A stretch of DNA of 64,000 bases from Monoglobus pectinilyticus (GTDB lineage: Bacteria > Bacillota > Clostridia > Monoglobales > Monoglobaceae). The notes beneath the pieces are model-generated. The model was given only the letters and a program-made list of their open reading frames with translations, did not search any database and had not been told where the DNA came from. This document shows, in pieces, positions 1-8,210 of the stretch (position 1 is its first letter; each line of letters opens with the position of its first letter). The position numbers were made by a program, and so were the translations under genes. The stretch spans positions 2,332,451 to 2,396,450 of the forward strand of contig NZ_CP020991.1 of NCBI RefSeq assembly GCF_002874775.1, written 5' to 3'.

Positions 1-203
1 TTCATATGTCTAAGAACGGGCATCCTATTGTTGGAGATAAGACTTATGGGGTAAAAAAGGAAGAATTTAATTTAACAGGACAGCTGCTCCATGCTTATAA
101 GGTTGGTTTTATACATCCTGTGTCAGGCGAATATATGGAGTTTGTGTCAGAATTGCCGGATTACTATATGAACGTGCTTGATAGATTGAGAAATTTTATT
201 TAA
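1..203 (+). CDS. RluA-family 23S rRNA pseudouridine synthase, C-terminal fragment
   Basis: Only the last ~66 codons are inside the window; the frame is open to the left edge. The visible part reads VHMSKNGHPIVGDKTYG, then QLLHAYKVGFIHP, the conserved C-terminal strand region of RluA/RluD enzymes (usually RVHMAxxGHPIVGDxxYG, then LHAxxLxFxHP). These enzymes isomerise uridine to pseudouridine in rRNA; the catalytic Asp lies outside the window. In many Firmicutes rluD lies directly upstream of pyrR, as here. Which paralogue it is cannot be decided from the tail. Confidence 0.85.
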   Translation, partial: HMSKNGHPIVGDKTYGVKKEEFNLTGQLLHAYKVGFIHPVSGEYMEFVSELPDYYMNVLDRLRNFI

Positions 204-219
204 AAGCTGTAAAAATTTG

Positions 220-248
220 TAGACAAAGTGAGTTTGTTAGGATATAAT
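220..248 (+). promoter_or_regulatory. sigma-A promoter before pyrR
   Basis: TAGACA (220-225), 17-bp spacer, perfect TATAAT (243-248). It would start the pyr transcript near 255, about 60 nt before the pyrR start codon. Confidence 0.6.
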
Positions 249-250
249 AG

Positions 251-295
251 TAGCAAGGGTGTCTGGGCTCAGGGCGTGGATGGTCTTGCTATTTT
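251..295 (+). promoter_or_regulatory. Leader hairpin between rluA-type gene and pyrR
   Basis: TAGCAAG (251-257) can pair with CTTGCTA (285-291) and is followed by TTTT. It could be a weak terminator or attenuator for transcripts coming from upstream. A transcript from the promoter at 220-248 would begin inside the left arm, so the hairpin would mainly affect read-through RNA. I do not see the canonical PyrR-binding loop here, so PyrR attenuation is only a possibility. Confidence 0.3.
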
Positions 296-315
296 GTCTG
301 TAAGGTGGGATTGAT

Positions 316-870
316 ATGAGAACAGTAATTCTTGAAAAAGAAGAGATTGATAAAAAACTTAAAAGAATGGCCAGCCAGATTGTTGAACGAAACGTAGGTG
401 AAAAAAGCATCTGCCTGATTGGTATAGTAAGGCGAGGTGTTAACGTTGCCGAAAGTTTGGCGGAACACATCATAGCAAGCGGTGAAATGAACGTTGAAGT
501 TGGAAGCCTTGATATAACTCTATATGGGGCGGACCATAATCTTATAGCCAAATACCCTGTATTAAACGATACGGATATACGGTTTTCTATAGATAATAAA
601 ATTGTAGTTTTGGTAGATGATATTTTATATACCGGAAAGACAATTCATACGGCTATTGACGCTCTTTTGGATATTGGCTCTCCATCAGAAGTTCAGCTAG
701 CCTGCTTTGTGGATAGGGGAAGAAGAACTTTCCCTATAAGCGCGGATTATGTTGGAGTTAGAGTTCCGAGTTCAGGTCTTGAGCGTGTGGTTCTGCATGT
801 TGAGGAAGTAGACGGCGAAAGCTGCGTAATGATAGAGAAGCGTGATAGTTCAGCAGCGTTTAAAATATAA
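316..870 (+). CDS. pyrR: PyrR, pyrimidine operon regulator / uracil phosphoribosyltransferase
   Basis: 184 aa, the usual PyrR length. It carries the PRPP-binding motif VLVDDILYTGKT at about residues 97-108 and the PyrR-typical RGRRTFPISADYVG and VPSS segments near 139-160. PyrR binds pyr mRNA in response to UMP and in many species also converts uracil plus PRPP to UMP. It heads a pyrR-B-C-F-K-D-E operon, its normal place. AAGGTGGG stands 6-7 nt before the ATG. The RNA target of PyrR is not evident in either leader gap (204-315, 871-969). Confidence 0.95.
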   Translation: MRTVILEKEEIDKKLKRMASQIVERNVGEKSICLIGIVRRGVNVAESLAEHIIASGEMNVEVGSLDITLYGADHNLIAKYPVLNDTDIRFSIDNKIVVLVDDILYTGKTIHTAIDALLDIGSPSEVQLACFVDRGRRTFPISADYVGVRVPSSGLERVVLHVEEVDGESCVMIEKRDSSAAFKI

Positions 871-969
871 AAGAATAGGCAAAGATGAAATAGAGGGTTA
901 GTCCCTTTATGTAATATACAGCGGATCAAAATTCCGCGTAAATCTAATATTATAAATAGAGGAATTACG

Positions 970-1902
970 ATGATTGATAACTTATTAGGTTTAAAAGAAA
1001 CATCAAGAGATGATATTACAGCAATATTGGATGATGCTGTGAAATTAAAAAACGACGTTTTGGAGCAGGACATTAAAAAATCAAATATCCTTTCTGGAAA
1101 GAGTATAATAACTCTGTTTTTTGAAAACAGCACCAGAACAAGGGTCTCTTTTGAGTTAGCTTCTAAATATCTTGGAGCTACTGCCGCAAATATTTCAGCG
1201 GGAGGAAGCAGTATTGCCAAGGGTGAAACTTTGATAGATACTGCAAAAACTTTGGAGGCCATGGGTACTGATGTCATAATTATAAGACACAGCATGTCAG
1301 GTTCACCTCATCTTATTTCCAAGTACATAGGTTCTAAGGTTATTAATGCCGGCGACGGAATGAATGAGCACCCAACGCAGGCACTGCTTGATATTATGAC
1401 TATCAGAGAGAAGAAGGGAAAAGTTGAAGGGCTCAAGGTTGCTATAGTCGGAGACGTTAAACACAGCCGCGTTGCCAGGAGTAATATTTACGGTTTGAAT
1501 AAGCTGGGAGCCGAAGTTGTTTTAGCCGGACCGTCTACTTTGCTTCCTTCCAATTTGCAAGATATGGGCGTTAAGGTATACACCGATGTTGAAAAAGCCG
1601 TTGAGGGCGCTGATGTTGTAATGGGTCTGCGTATCCAGCTTGAAAGGCAGAAGAAAGGACTGTTTCCATCAATCAGGGAATACAATAAGTATTTTGGAAT
1701 AGATGAGAGGCGTCTGTCAATGGCAAAACCTGACGCTATATTGATGCATCCGGGCCCTGTGAACCGTGGCGTTGAACTGAACCCACAGGTTGCTGACGGA
1801 AGTCAGAGCGTTATTAATCAGCAGGTCACCAATGGTGTTTGTGTTCGTATGGCTGTTTTAAATATGCTGGCAAACGGTAAAAGATATGATAATTTAGTAT
1901 AA
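970..1902 (+). CDS. pyrB: Aspartate carbamoyltransferase, catalytic subunit
   Basis: 310 aa. It has the carbamoyl-phosphate motif STRTR at about residues 54-58, HPTQALLD near 134 and the HPGPVNRG motif in the C-terminal half. It transfers carbamoyl from carbamoyl phosphate to L-aspartate, the committed step of UMP synthesis. No pyrI regulatory subunit follows, so this is the unregulated trimeric type seen in many Firmicutes. A 100-bp gap separates it from pyrR and contains a small hairpin (GCGGA 921-925 with TCCGC 933-937). AGAGGA precedes the ATG. Confidence 0.96.
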   Translation: MIDNLLGLKETSRDDITAILDDAVKLKNDVLEQDIKKSNILSGKSIITLFFENSTRTRVSFELASKYLGATAANISAGGSSIAKGETLIDTAKTLEAMGTDVIIIRHSMSGSPHLISKYIGSKVINAGDGMNEHPTQALLDIMTIREKKGKVEGLKVAIVGDVKHSRVARSNIYGLNKLGAEVVLAGPSTLLPSNLQDMGVKVYTDVEKAVEGADVVMGLRIQLERQKKGLFPSIREYNKYFGIDERRLSMAKPDAILMHPGPVNRGVELNPQVADGSQSVINQQVTNGVCVRMAVLNMLANGKRYDNLV

Positions 1903-1965
1903 ATAATCTTATATTAGGTTGATAAGGCAAAGTGTTATAATTGTACAAGTAAGGGGAAATGCAGA

Positions 1966-3252
1966 TTGAAATCAAATTGGATTTTAATAAAAAACGGTCA
2001 TGTTGTTGACCCGGCAAATAATATAGATGAAAAGCTTGATATTTTAATCAAGGACGGAATAATTTCGGAAGTAGGCAAGGATATACAAACAAATCCTTTT
2101 GTGACAGTGATTGACGCGGAAGGTAAGATTGTTGCTCCGGGGCTTATAGACCTTCATGTTCATTTCAGAGAACCGGGATATGAGTATAAAGAGGATATTG
2201 AAAGCGGAAGCGCCGCTGCCGCAAGAGGCGGAGTTACGACTGTTGTGTGTATGCCGAATACTAACCCAACTATTGATAATCCGGCTCTTGTTAAATATGT
2301 GACCGATAGGGGAAAAGAGGTCGGACTGACGCATGTTCTGACTACCGGATGTATAACCAAAGGACAAAAAAGCGAAGAGCTTGCGGAAATTGGAGAGCTT
2401 AAAAACGCCGGAGCTGTTGCTGTTTCGGATGACGGCAGACCTGTGCTTTCTCCATCGCTTATGAGAAAAGCGCTTGAGTATACCAAAATGTTTGATATTC
2501 CTATAATGTCTCACAGTGAAGATTTGGATTTGGTTGACGGCGGAAGTATGAATGAAGGATACATGTCAACTTATTTAGGGCTTAGAGGAATACCGAAATG
2601 CGCTGAAAGCGTTGCTATTTCCAGAGATGTGCTGATAGCGGAGGACGTGGGAGGAAGACTGCATGTCTGTCATGTGAGCACACGCAATTCTATAGACGCT
2701 ATACGTCAGGCTAAAAAACGTGGTGCAAATATAACTTGTGAAACTGCTCCGCACTATTTTTCTTTGACTGATAAAGCAGTTGATGGTTTTAATACAAATG
2801 CTAAGATGAATCCTCCGCTAAGAGAGCAGGACGATGTCGACGCGGTAATCGAGGGCTTGATTGACGGCACAATAGACGCGATAGCGACTGACCATGCGCC
2901 GCATGATAAGGATGAAAAGGAAATAGAATTTGCATTGGCAATGAACGGTATTGTCGGTCTTGAAACTTCTTTGGGGCTGGGTGTTACAAACCTTGTCAAG
3001 ACAGGAAAATTAACAATGACGCAGCTGATAGAAAAGATGTCGGTCAACCCGGCGAAAATTATAAATCTCGACAAGGGCTCTTTATCTGTTGGAAAAGCGG
3101 CTGATATTGTGGTTTTTGACGCTGATAATGAATATACTGTTGATATAAATGAATTTGCTTCAAAAAATAATAATTGTCCTTATGATGGAATGAAACTGTA
3201 TGGACGGGTTGATTTTACCATATTGGATGGAAATGTTGTGTTTGAAAGATAG
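1966..3252 (+). CDS. pyrC: Dihydroorotase (class I)
   Basis: 428 aa with a TTG start chosen because AAGGGG (1951-1956) lies at proper distance and the protein begins KSNWILIKNGHVVDP, the usual opening of class I dihydroorotases. Zinc ligands are visible in HVHFREP (about residues 64-70) and in DHAPHDKDE (about 308-316). It cyclises N-carbamoyl-aspartate to dihydroorotate. It lies 63 bp after pyrB and 15 bp before pyrF in the same operon. Confidence 0.95.
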   Translation: MKSNWILIKNGHVVDPANNIDEKLDILIKDGIISEVGKDIQTNPFVTVIDAEGKIVAPGLIDLHVHFREPGYEYKEDIESGSAAAARGGVTTVVCMPNTNPTIDNPALVKYVTDRGKEVGLTHVLTTGCITKGQKSEELAEIGELKNAGAVAVSDDGRPVLSPSLMRKALEYTKMFDIPIMSHSEDLDLVDGGSMNEGYMSTYLGLRGIPKCAESVAISRDVLIAEDVGGRLHVCHVSTRNSIDAIRQAKKRGANITCETAPHYFSLTDKAVDGFNTNAKMNPPLREQDDVDAVIEGLIDGTIDAIATDHAPHDKDEKEIEFALAMNGIVGLETSLGLGVTNLVKTGKLTMTQLIEKMSVNPAKIINLDKGSLSVGKAADIVVFDADNEYTVDINEFASKNNNCPYDGMKLYGRVDFTILDGNVVFER

Positions 3253-3267
3253 AGAGGAGTTTTTAAT

Positions 3268-4179
3268 ATGATAGACTCATTAATCGAAAAGATACAGGAG
3301 AAGAAAAATCCGACTGTTGCCGGCCTTGACCCAAAACTGGATTATCTTCCTGAAGAAATGGTAAAGAAAGCGTTTGATGAATATGGAGAAACTTTTAAAG
3401 GAGCCGCTGAGGCAATTTTTGAGTTTAACAAGACGCTGATTGACGCTTTATATGATATAGTTCCGGCAGTGAAACCTCAGTCGGCTTATTATGAAATGTA
3501 TGGTATAGATGGTATTGAGTGCTTGAAAAAAACTATTAATTACGCAAAAGAAAAGGGCTTGTATGTTATCTTGGACGCAAAACGCGGAGATATTGGTGCA
3601 ACCAGTGAAGCATACGCAAAAGCTTATTTGGGAAAAACCGATATAGGCGAAAAACAGGAGCCTGCTTTTGATGCTGACAGTTTAACAGTTAACCCATATT
3701 TAGGAACAGACGGCGTTCAGCCGTTTGTAGAACAGTGTTTGAAATTTGGAAAGAGTATTTTTGCACTTGTAAAAACGTCCAATAAGTCTTCCGGTGAGAT
3801 TCAGGACTTAATCAGCGGCGGCAAGCCGATATATGAACATATGGCTGAGCTCGTTAAAGGCTGGGGTATGGATAATTTCGGAAAGTATGGTTATACGCAG
3901 GTTGGAGCTGTTGTTGGAGCTACTTATCCTGAGCAGGCAGAAGTTTTGAGAAGGGTTATGCCTCATACTTATTTCTTGGTTCCGGGGTATGGAGCTCAGG
4001 GCGGTAAGGCGGAAGATGTTGCAAAGAGCTTTAACGGAGACGGACTTGGGGCAATAGTAAACGCTTCACGTTCTATAATGTGCGCATATAAGAAAAACGG
4101 CGGCGAGGTCGGTCAGGCGGCGAGAGATGAAGCTATAAGAATGCGTGATGATATAATGTCAGCCGTTGGCGCTGTTTGA
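3268..4179 (+). CDS. pyrF: Orotidine 5'-phosphate decarboxylase (long type)
   Basis: 303 aa, the longer OMP decarboxylase subfamily. It opens with VAGLDPKLDYLP and has the catalytic LDAKRGDIG segment at about residue 103, with the Lys and Asp of the active site, followed by SLTVNPYLGTDGVQPF. It decarboxylates OMP to UMP, the last step of the pathway. GAGAGGAG precedes the ATG. It sits in the middle of the operon rather than at its end. Confidence 0.95.
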   Translation: MIDSLIEKIQEKKNPTVAGLDPKLDYLPEEMVKKAFDEYGETFKGAAEAIFEFNKTLIDALYDIVPAVKPQSAYYEMYGIDGIECLKKTINYAKEKGLYVILDAKRGDIGATSEAYAKAYLGKTDIGEKQEPAFDADSLTVNPYLGTDGVQPFVEQCLKFGKSIFALVKTSNKSSGEIQDLISGGKPIYEHMAELVKGWGMDNFGKYGYTQVGAVVGATYPEQAEVLRRVMPHTYFLVPGYGAQGGKAEDVAKSFNGDGLGAIVNASRSIMCAYKKNGGEVGQAARDEAIRMRDDIMSAVGAV

Positions 4180-4207
4180 TTAACTATAGAGGATTGGAGA
4201 GGTTAAG

Positions 4208-4996
4208 ATGCTGTGTGAACTTGTAGCAAAAGGTCAGATAAGACGCGGTCTTTTTGACTATATTGTAGACTGTCCGGATATGGCGATGAAGGCAAAGCCC
4301 GGGCAGTTTCTCCATGTTTTATGCGGTGGGGATACATATTTAAGACGTCCTATAAGTATCTGTGATGTGATTGAAAACAGACTTGTAAGATTTATATTTG
4401 AAGTTCGTGGAAAGGGCACAAAAGAACTGGCAAGAGCTAAAGAAGGAGACAGGCTGGATATTTTAGGTCCTTTGGGAAATAGTTTTGATATATCTTTTTC
4501 AGATGAAACTGGTGAAAGCAGTTCGTCTGTTCCCGAGGGAGATATAGTTTTAATCGGAGGAGGAATTGGTATATTTCCTCTTTTATATCTTTCAAAAAGT
4601 CTTCCCAAAAAACCTAAAATATTATTGGGATTCAGAGATGCAGAAAGTATGGCGCTAGTCAGAGAGTTTTCTAAAAGCTGTGAGGATGTTTTTATAGCAA
4701 GCGACGATGGCAGCGTGGGGCATAAGGGCTTTGTAACTGACTTGCTTAAAAACTCTATAGAATCGGGAAATAAAATAGAAAGAATATATACTTGCGGCCC
4801 AAAACCTATGATGAAGATTGTGGCGGAAACCGCAGTCAGCAATGGAATAGACTGTCAGGTATCTATGGAAGAGAGAATGGGCTGCGGAGTTGGGGCCTGC
4901 GTTACTTGCACATGTACTTTAAAAGATGGTTCAAGAAAAAGAGTTTGCAAAGACGGACCTATATTTAACGCATCGGAGGTGGATTTCGATGGCTGA
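4208..4996 (+). CDS. pyrK: Dihydroorotate dehydrogenase electron-transfer subunit
   Basis: 262 aa. It has an FAD-binding ferredoxin-reductase fold: RRPISICD (about residue 46) for FAD, GGGIGIFPLL for the nucleotide, and a C-terminal 2Fe-2S cysteine cluster CGVGACVTCTC (about 226-236) plus a later RVCKDGP. It passes electrons from dihydroorotate via PyrD to NAD+. Its last 8 bases overlap the start of pyrD, indicating translational coupling of the two subunits. Confidence 0.95.
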   Translation: MLCELVAKGQIRRGLFDYIVDCPDMAMKAKPGQFLHVLCGGDTYLRRPISICDVIENRLVRFIFEVRGKGTKELARAKEGDRLDILGPLGNSFDISFSDETGESSSSVPEGDIVLIGGGIGIFPLLYLSKSLPKKPKILLGFRDAESMALVREFSKSCEDVFIASDDGSVGHKGFVTDLLKNSIESGNKIERIYTCGPKPMMKIVAETAVSNGIDCQVSMEERMGCGVGACVTCTCTLKDGSRKRVCKDGPIFNASEVDFDG

Positions 4997-5900
4997 TTTG
5001 AGTGTTAATATAGCAGGAGTAGAGTGGAAAAACCCGGTTACAACAGGGTCGGGCACTTTTGGATTCGGAAGAGAATATGCTGAATATTTTGACCTTTCGA
5101 ATATAGGCGCGATTTGTCTTAAAGCTATATCCGCCAAACCCCGGCTCGGCAATAAGTCGCCGAGAATCGCCGAAGTAACCAAAGGTATGCTGAACAGTGT
5201 TGGGCTTCAAAATCCGGGAGCTGAATATTTTCTTGAAAATGAACTGCCTTGGCTAAGACAATTTGATACAAAACTAATAGCTAATCTGTGCGGTTCAACT
5301 ATTGAAGATTATGTAGAAGTCGCAGAAATTTTAGGTAATAAGCTTGATATGTTTGAACTTAATATTTCATGTCCGAACGTAAAAGAGGGCGGAATGGCCT
5401 TTGGAACTGACGCGAAGATGATAGAAGAAATTACGTCAAAAGTTAAAGCTGTATCGAAAGTGCCGCTTATAGTAAAATTGTCACCTAATGTTACTGATAT
5501 TGCCGAGATGGCAAAAGCTGCCGAAGCAGGCGGCGCTGACGCAATTTCATTAATTAATACATTGCTAGGTATGAAAATTGATATAAATACCAGGAGACCT
5601 GTCCTGAATAATAATATGGGCGGAATGTCCGGACCTGCGGTTATGCCTGTTGCGGTCAGAATGGTGTATCAGGTGCGCCAGGCTGTAAAGCTTCCGATAA
5701 TCGGTATGGGCGGAATCACTACAGGAGAGGACGCTGTGGAATTTTTGCTTGCAGGGGCTGACGCGGTTTCAGTAGGAACAGCCGGTATTGTTGACCCATA
5801 TGCCTGGATAAAAGTGAGAAATGGAATAAATGACTATCTTGATAAAAACGGATATGAATCTGTAAATGATATAGTAGGAAAGCTTGAAATGAATAATTAA
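4989..5900 (+). CDS. pyrD: Dihydroorotate dehydrogenase, class 1B catalytic subunit
   Basis: 303 aa. The reading frame extends upstream to 4926, but ATG 4989 is chosen because GGAGG (4975-4979) sits at normal distance and MADLSVNIAGVEWKNP is the family's usual N-terminus. The catalytic cysteine of class 1 enzymes lies in ELNISCPNVK (about residue 132), and FMN-binding GMGGITTGEDA is near the C-terminus. With PyrK it oxidises dihydroorotate to orotate using NAD+. Confidence 0.95.
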   Translation: MADLSVNIAGVEWKNPVTTGSGTFGFGREYAEYFDLSNIGAICLKAISAKPRLGNKSPRIAEVTKGMLNSVGLQNPGAEYFLENELPWLRQFDTKLIANLCGSTIEDYVEVAEILGNKLDMFELNISCPNVKEGGMAFGTDAKMIEEITSKVKAVSKVPLIVKLSPNVTDIAEMAKAAEAGGADAISLINTLLGMKIDINTRRPVLNNNMGGMSGPAVMPVAVRMVYQVRQAVKLPIIGMGGITTGEDAVEFLLAGADAVSVGTAGIVDPYAWIKVRNGINDYLDKNGYESVNDIVGKLEMNN

Positions 5901-5918
5901 TAATTGGAGGTTTGACAA

Positions 5919-6494
5919 ATGACAAATGAACAAATAATTGATATGCTTAAAGAGGCGGAAGTTTTGCTGGAAGGACATTTTCTTTTAACATCGGGAAGGC
6001 ACAGCGATAAATATATGCAGTGCGCTAAGATTTTCCAATATGCAAAGTATAGCGAACCTCTCTGTGCCGAGCTTGCAAAACAATATAAAGAAGATAATGT
6101 TGAATTGGTTATAGGGCCGGCAATAGGCGCAATTCAAATGGCGTATGAAGTTGGAAAACAGCTTGGTGTTAAAAACATATTTGCTGAACGTGAGGATGGA
6201 AAAATGACGCTGAGACGCGGATTTACAATCGAAAAAGGTCAGCGTGTTCTAATCGTAGAGGATGTTGTTACAACTGGGGGAAGTGTTCGAGAGGTTATGG
6301 AGCTTGTCAATGAAGCCGGAGGAAAGATAGTGGGAATAGGTTCAATCGTTGACAGAACCGGCGGTAAAATTGATTTTGGAGTTCCTTATAAGAGTGCATT
6401 TTCTATGGATATAACATCTTATGAGCCTGATGACTGTCCGATTTGTAAGTCTGGAACACCATTGGTTAAACCGGGCAGCAGAAAGATAAAATAA
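5919..6494 (+). CDS. pyrE: Orotate phosphoribosyltransferase
   Basis: 191 aa with the PRPP motif VLIVEDVVTTGGSV at about residues 109-122 and the opening LLEGHFLLTSGRHSDKYMQ typical of PyrE. It joins orotate to PRPP to give OMP. A TTGGAGG site precedes the start. Its stop codon shares a base with the next start (TAATG), so the following radC-like gene is probably translated from the same mRNA. Confidence 0.95.
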   Translation: MTNEQIIDMLKEAEVLLEGHFLLTSGRHSDKYMQCAKIFQYAKYSEPLCAELAKQYKEDNVELVIGPAIGAIQMAYEVGKQLGVKNIFAEREDGKMTLRRGFTIEKGQRVLIVEDVVTTGGSVREVMELVNEAGGKIVGIGSIVDRTGGKIDFGVPYKSAFSMDITSYEPDDCPICKSGTPLVKPGSRKIK

Positions 6495-7186
6495 TGAAAT
6501 CGAATAATACACATGACGGTCACAGAATCAGAATGCGTGAAAAGCTTGAGAGCGGAAATTTAGCTGATTTGCCTGAACATGAACAGCTTGAAATTCTTTT
6601 ATTCTCTGTGATACCGAGAGGAAATACAAATGAAATCGCTCATGAGCTTCTGAGAAAATTCGGTTCAATCTATGGTGTATTGTCAGCAGATATCAGCAGT
6701 TTGCTGGAGGTTGACGGCATAGGAGCGCGCGTTGCGGATTTTCTGCATAATCTCCCGGCTGTTTTAGGAGTTGTTATGCGTTCTAAAATCTCGTATGAAA
6801 CAGATAATAAATTTTTACTGAATGATATTAACACTTTAAAAGATTATTTGTTTTCTCTATTTTCGGATACTGTTTCAGAGCGGGCGTATATATTATTTTT
6901 AAATAAGGGTTTTCGGCTTATCAAGTTTGAGAAGATAAGCGACGGCTCTTTAGAGCAGGTATACATAGATATATCAAAGGCTGTACGGCGCGCCATATTA
7001 AACAATGCCGCATATGTGGTGCTGACGCATAATCATCCCAGCGGCTCGGTTATGCCAAGCGACGCTGATATTTCATCAACCCGAGAGCTTGACGAGGCCT
7101 TGAACACTGTAGGAATAGGCCTTTTAGACCATATAATAATCGGCGGTGACAGCTATTATAGTTTCCGTGAAAGCAGACATTATTAA
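6494..7186 (+). CDS. radC: RadC-like JAB-domain protein (copy 1)
   Basis: 230 aa. The N-terminal part has a helix-hairpin-helix-like segment (LLEVDGIGARVADFL, about 75-89). The C-terminal JAMM/MPN metalloprotease-like fold has THNHPSGSVMPSDAD (about 176-190), with the metal-binding HxH, Ser and Asp intact. The function of RadC proteins is unsettled; despite the name a direct DNA-repair role is doubtful. It overlaps the pyrE stop by one base and ends the pyr operon before a strong terminator. A close paralogue lies 310 bp downstream. Confidence 0.85.
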   Translation: MKSNNTHDGHRIRMREKLESGNLADLPEHEQLEILLFSVIPRGNTNEIAHELLRKFGSIYGVLSADISSLLEVDGIGARVADFLHNLPAVLGVVMRSKISYETDNKFLLNDINTLKDYLFSLFSDTVSERAYILFLNKGFRLIKFEKISDGSLEQVYIDISKAVRRAILNNAAYVVLTHNHPSGSVMPSDADISSTRELDEALNTVGIGLLDHIIIGGDSYYSFRESRHY

Positions 7187-7190
7187 TAAA

Positions 7191-7239
7191 AGAATCCTTT
7201 AACCTGATGAATTTGGCGGGTTAGAGGATTCTTTATTTT
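7191..7239 (+). terminator. Terminator of the pyr-radC operon
   Basis: A 14-bp stem with one wobble pair (AGAATCCTTTAACC 7191-7204 with 7219-7232) is followed by TTATTTT. Confidence 0.85.
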
Positions 7240-7281
7240 AAAATATAAAACCAAATTTATTATAAAAAACGGTGAAAGTGC

Positions 7282-7310
7282 TTGTATAATATCATATAAT
7301 GTCGTATAAT
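7282..7310 (+). promoter_or_regulatory. Promoter for the second radC-like operon
   Basis: TTGTAT (7282-7287), 17-bp spacer, TATAAT (7305-7310). Two more TATAAT-like hexamers overlap the spacer, so the exact start is uncertain. Confidence 0.55.
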
Positions 7311-7377
7311 TACTATAAAGATATGTGAATTTAAAGAACATATTAAAAAGAACATATTTGTTGGGAGGAATTATAGT

Positions 7378-7500
7378 ATGCAAGATATGCAGAGAATATA
7401 TAAACTAAAAATAGATAATATATTTTCAAATAGTAATGATATTATACATGAAATGGATTGCCGATTTATAAAACAGTTGGCATATGGTAAAAAAATATGA
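7378..7500 (+). CDS. 40-aa ORF coupled to radC copy 2
   Basis: A 40-codon ORF starting MQDMQRIYKLKID, with a strong GGGAGGA (7363-7369) 8 nt before its ATG. Its stop overlaps the ATG of the following radC-like gene (ATGA at 7497-7500). The downstream gene lacks its own clear ribosome site, so translation of this ORF probably delivers ribosomes to radC copy 2. I do not recognise the peptide: it is mixed charged/polar with no membrane segment. It could be a genuine small protein or only a coupling leader. Confidence 0.55.
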   Translation: MQDMQRIYKLKIDNIFSNSNDIIHEMDCRFIKQLAYGKKI

Positions 7501-8189
7501 ATTCAAAAAGTTCACATCATGGTCATAGAGATAGAATGCGGGAGAAATTAGAGCATGGAAGTTTGGCAGATTTTCCTGAACATGAGCAGCTGGAAGTTCT
7601 CTTATTCTCTGTGATACCAAGAGGAAATACAAATGAAATAGCTCATGAACTTTTAAGAAGATTTGGTTCTATATACGGAGTTTTATCCGCCGACACCAAT
7701 AGCCTTATCCAGGTGGAAGGGGTAGGTGAACGAGTCGCAGACTTTTTACATAATTTACCTGCTGTTTTGGGCGTGGTAATGCGTTCTAAAGTTTTGTATG
7801 AAACGGATAACAGGTTTGTGCTTAAAGATACGGACAGATTAAAGGAATATTTGTTTTCATTATATGCGGACACTATAGCTGAACGCGCTTATATCTTATT
7901 TTTGAATAAAGGATTTCGATTAATAAAATATGAATTGATATGTGAGGGTTCAATAGATGAGGTTTATTTAGATATTAAAATGGCGGTTCGCAGAGCTTTA
8001 ATGAACCATGCGGCATATGTAGTGCTTACACATAATCATCCAAGCGGTCTTGTTTTTCCAAGCGATTCAGATATTATATCTACCAGAGAACTGAGCGAAG
8101 CTTTAAATACAGTTAAAATTGGGTTTTGGGATCATGTAATAGTTGGAGGTAATCAATACTACAGTTTTAGGGAGAGCAGGAATTATTAA
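7497..8189 (+). CDS. radC: RadC-like JAB-domain protein (copy 2)
   Basis: 230 aa, the same length as copy 1 and strongly similar along its whole length (shared ADFPEHEQLE/ADLPEHEQLE, PRGNTNEIAHELL, YILFLNKGFRLIK). The JAMM motif THNHPSGLVFPSDSD keeps HxH, Ser and the final Asp. A tandem duplication with substantial divergence. It overlaps the 40-aa ORF by four bases and is followed 21 bp later by a WYL regulator, so the three appear to form one transcription unit. Confidence 0.85.
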   Translation: MNSKSSHHGHRDRMREKLEHGSLADFPEHEQLEVLLFSVIPRGNTNEIAHELLRRFGSIYGVLSADTNSLIQVEGVGERVADFLHNLPAVLGVVMRSKVLYETDNRFVLKDTDRLKEYLFSLYADTIAERAYILFLNKGFRLIKYELICEGSIDEVYLDIKMAVRRALMNHAAYVVLTHNHPSGLVFPSDSDIISTRELSEALNTVKIGFWDHVIVGGNQYYSFRESRNY

Positions 8190-8210
8190 GAGAAAATCTG
8201 GGAGGAAGAC

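Noticed and set aside
204-969. Canonical PyrR-binding attenuator
   Set aside because: Neither leader contains the conserved PyrR binding loop; only generic hairpins are seen.
4926-4988. Upstream start for pyrD
   Set aside because: It would overlap pyrK by 71 bases and add residues absent from the family; GGAGG sits before ATG 4989.
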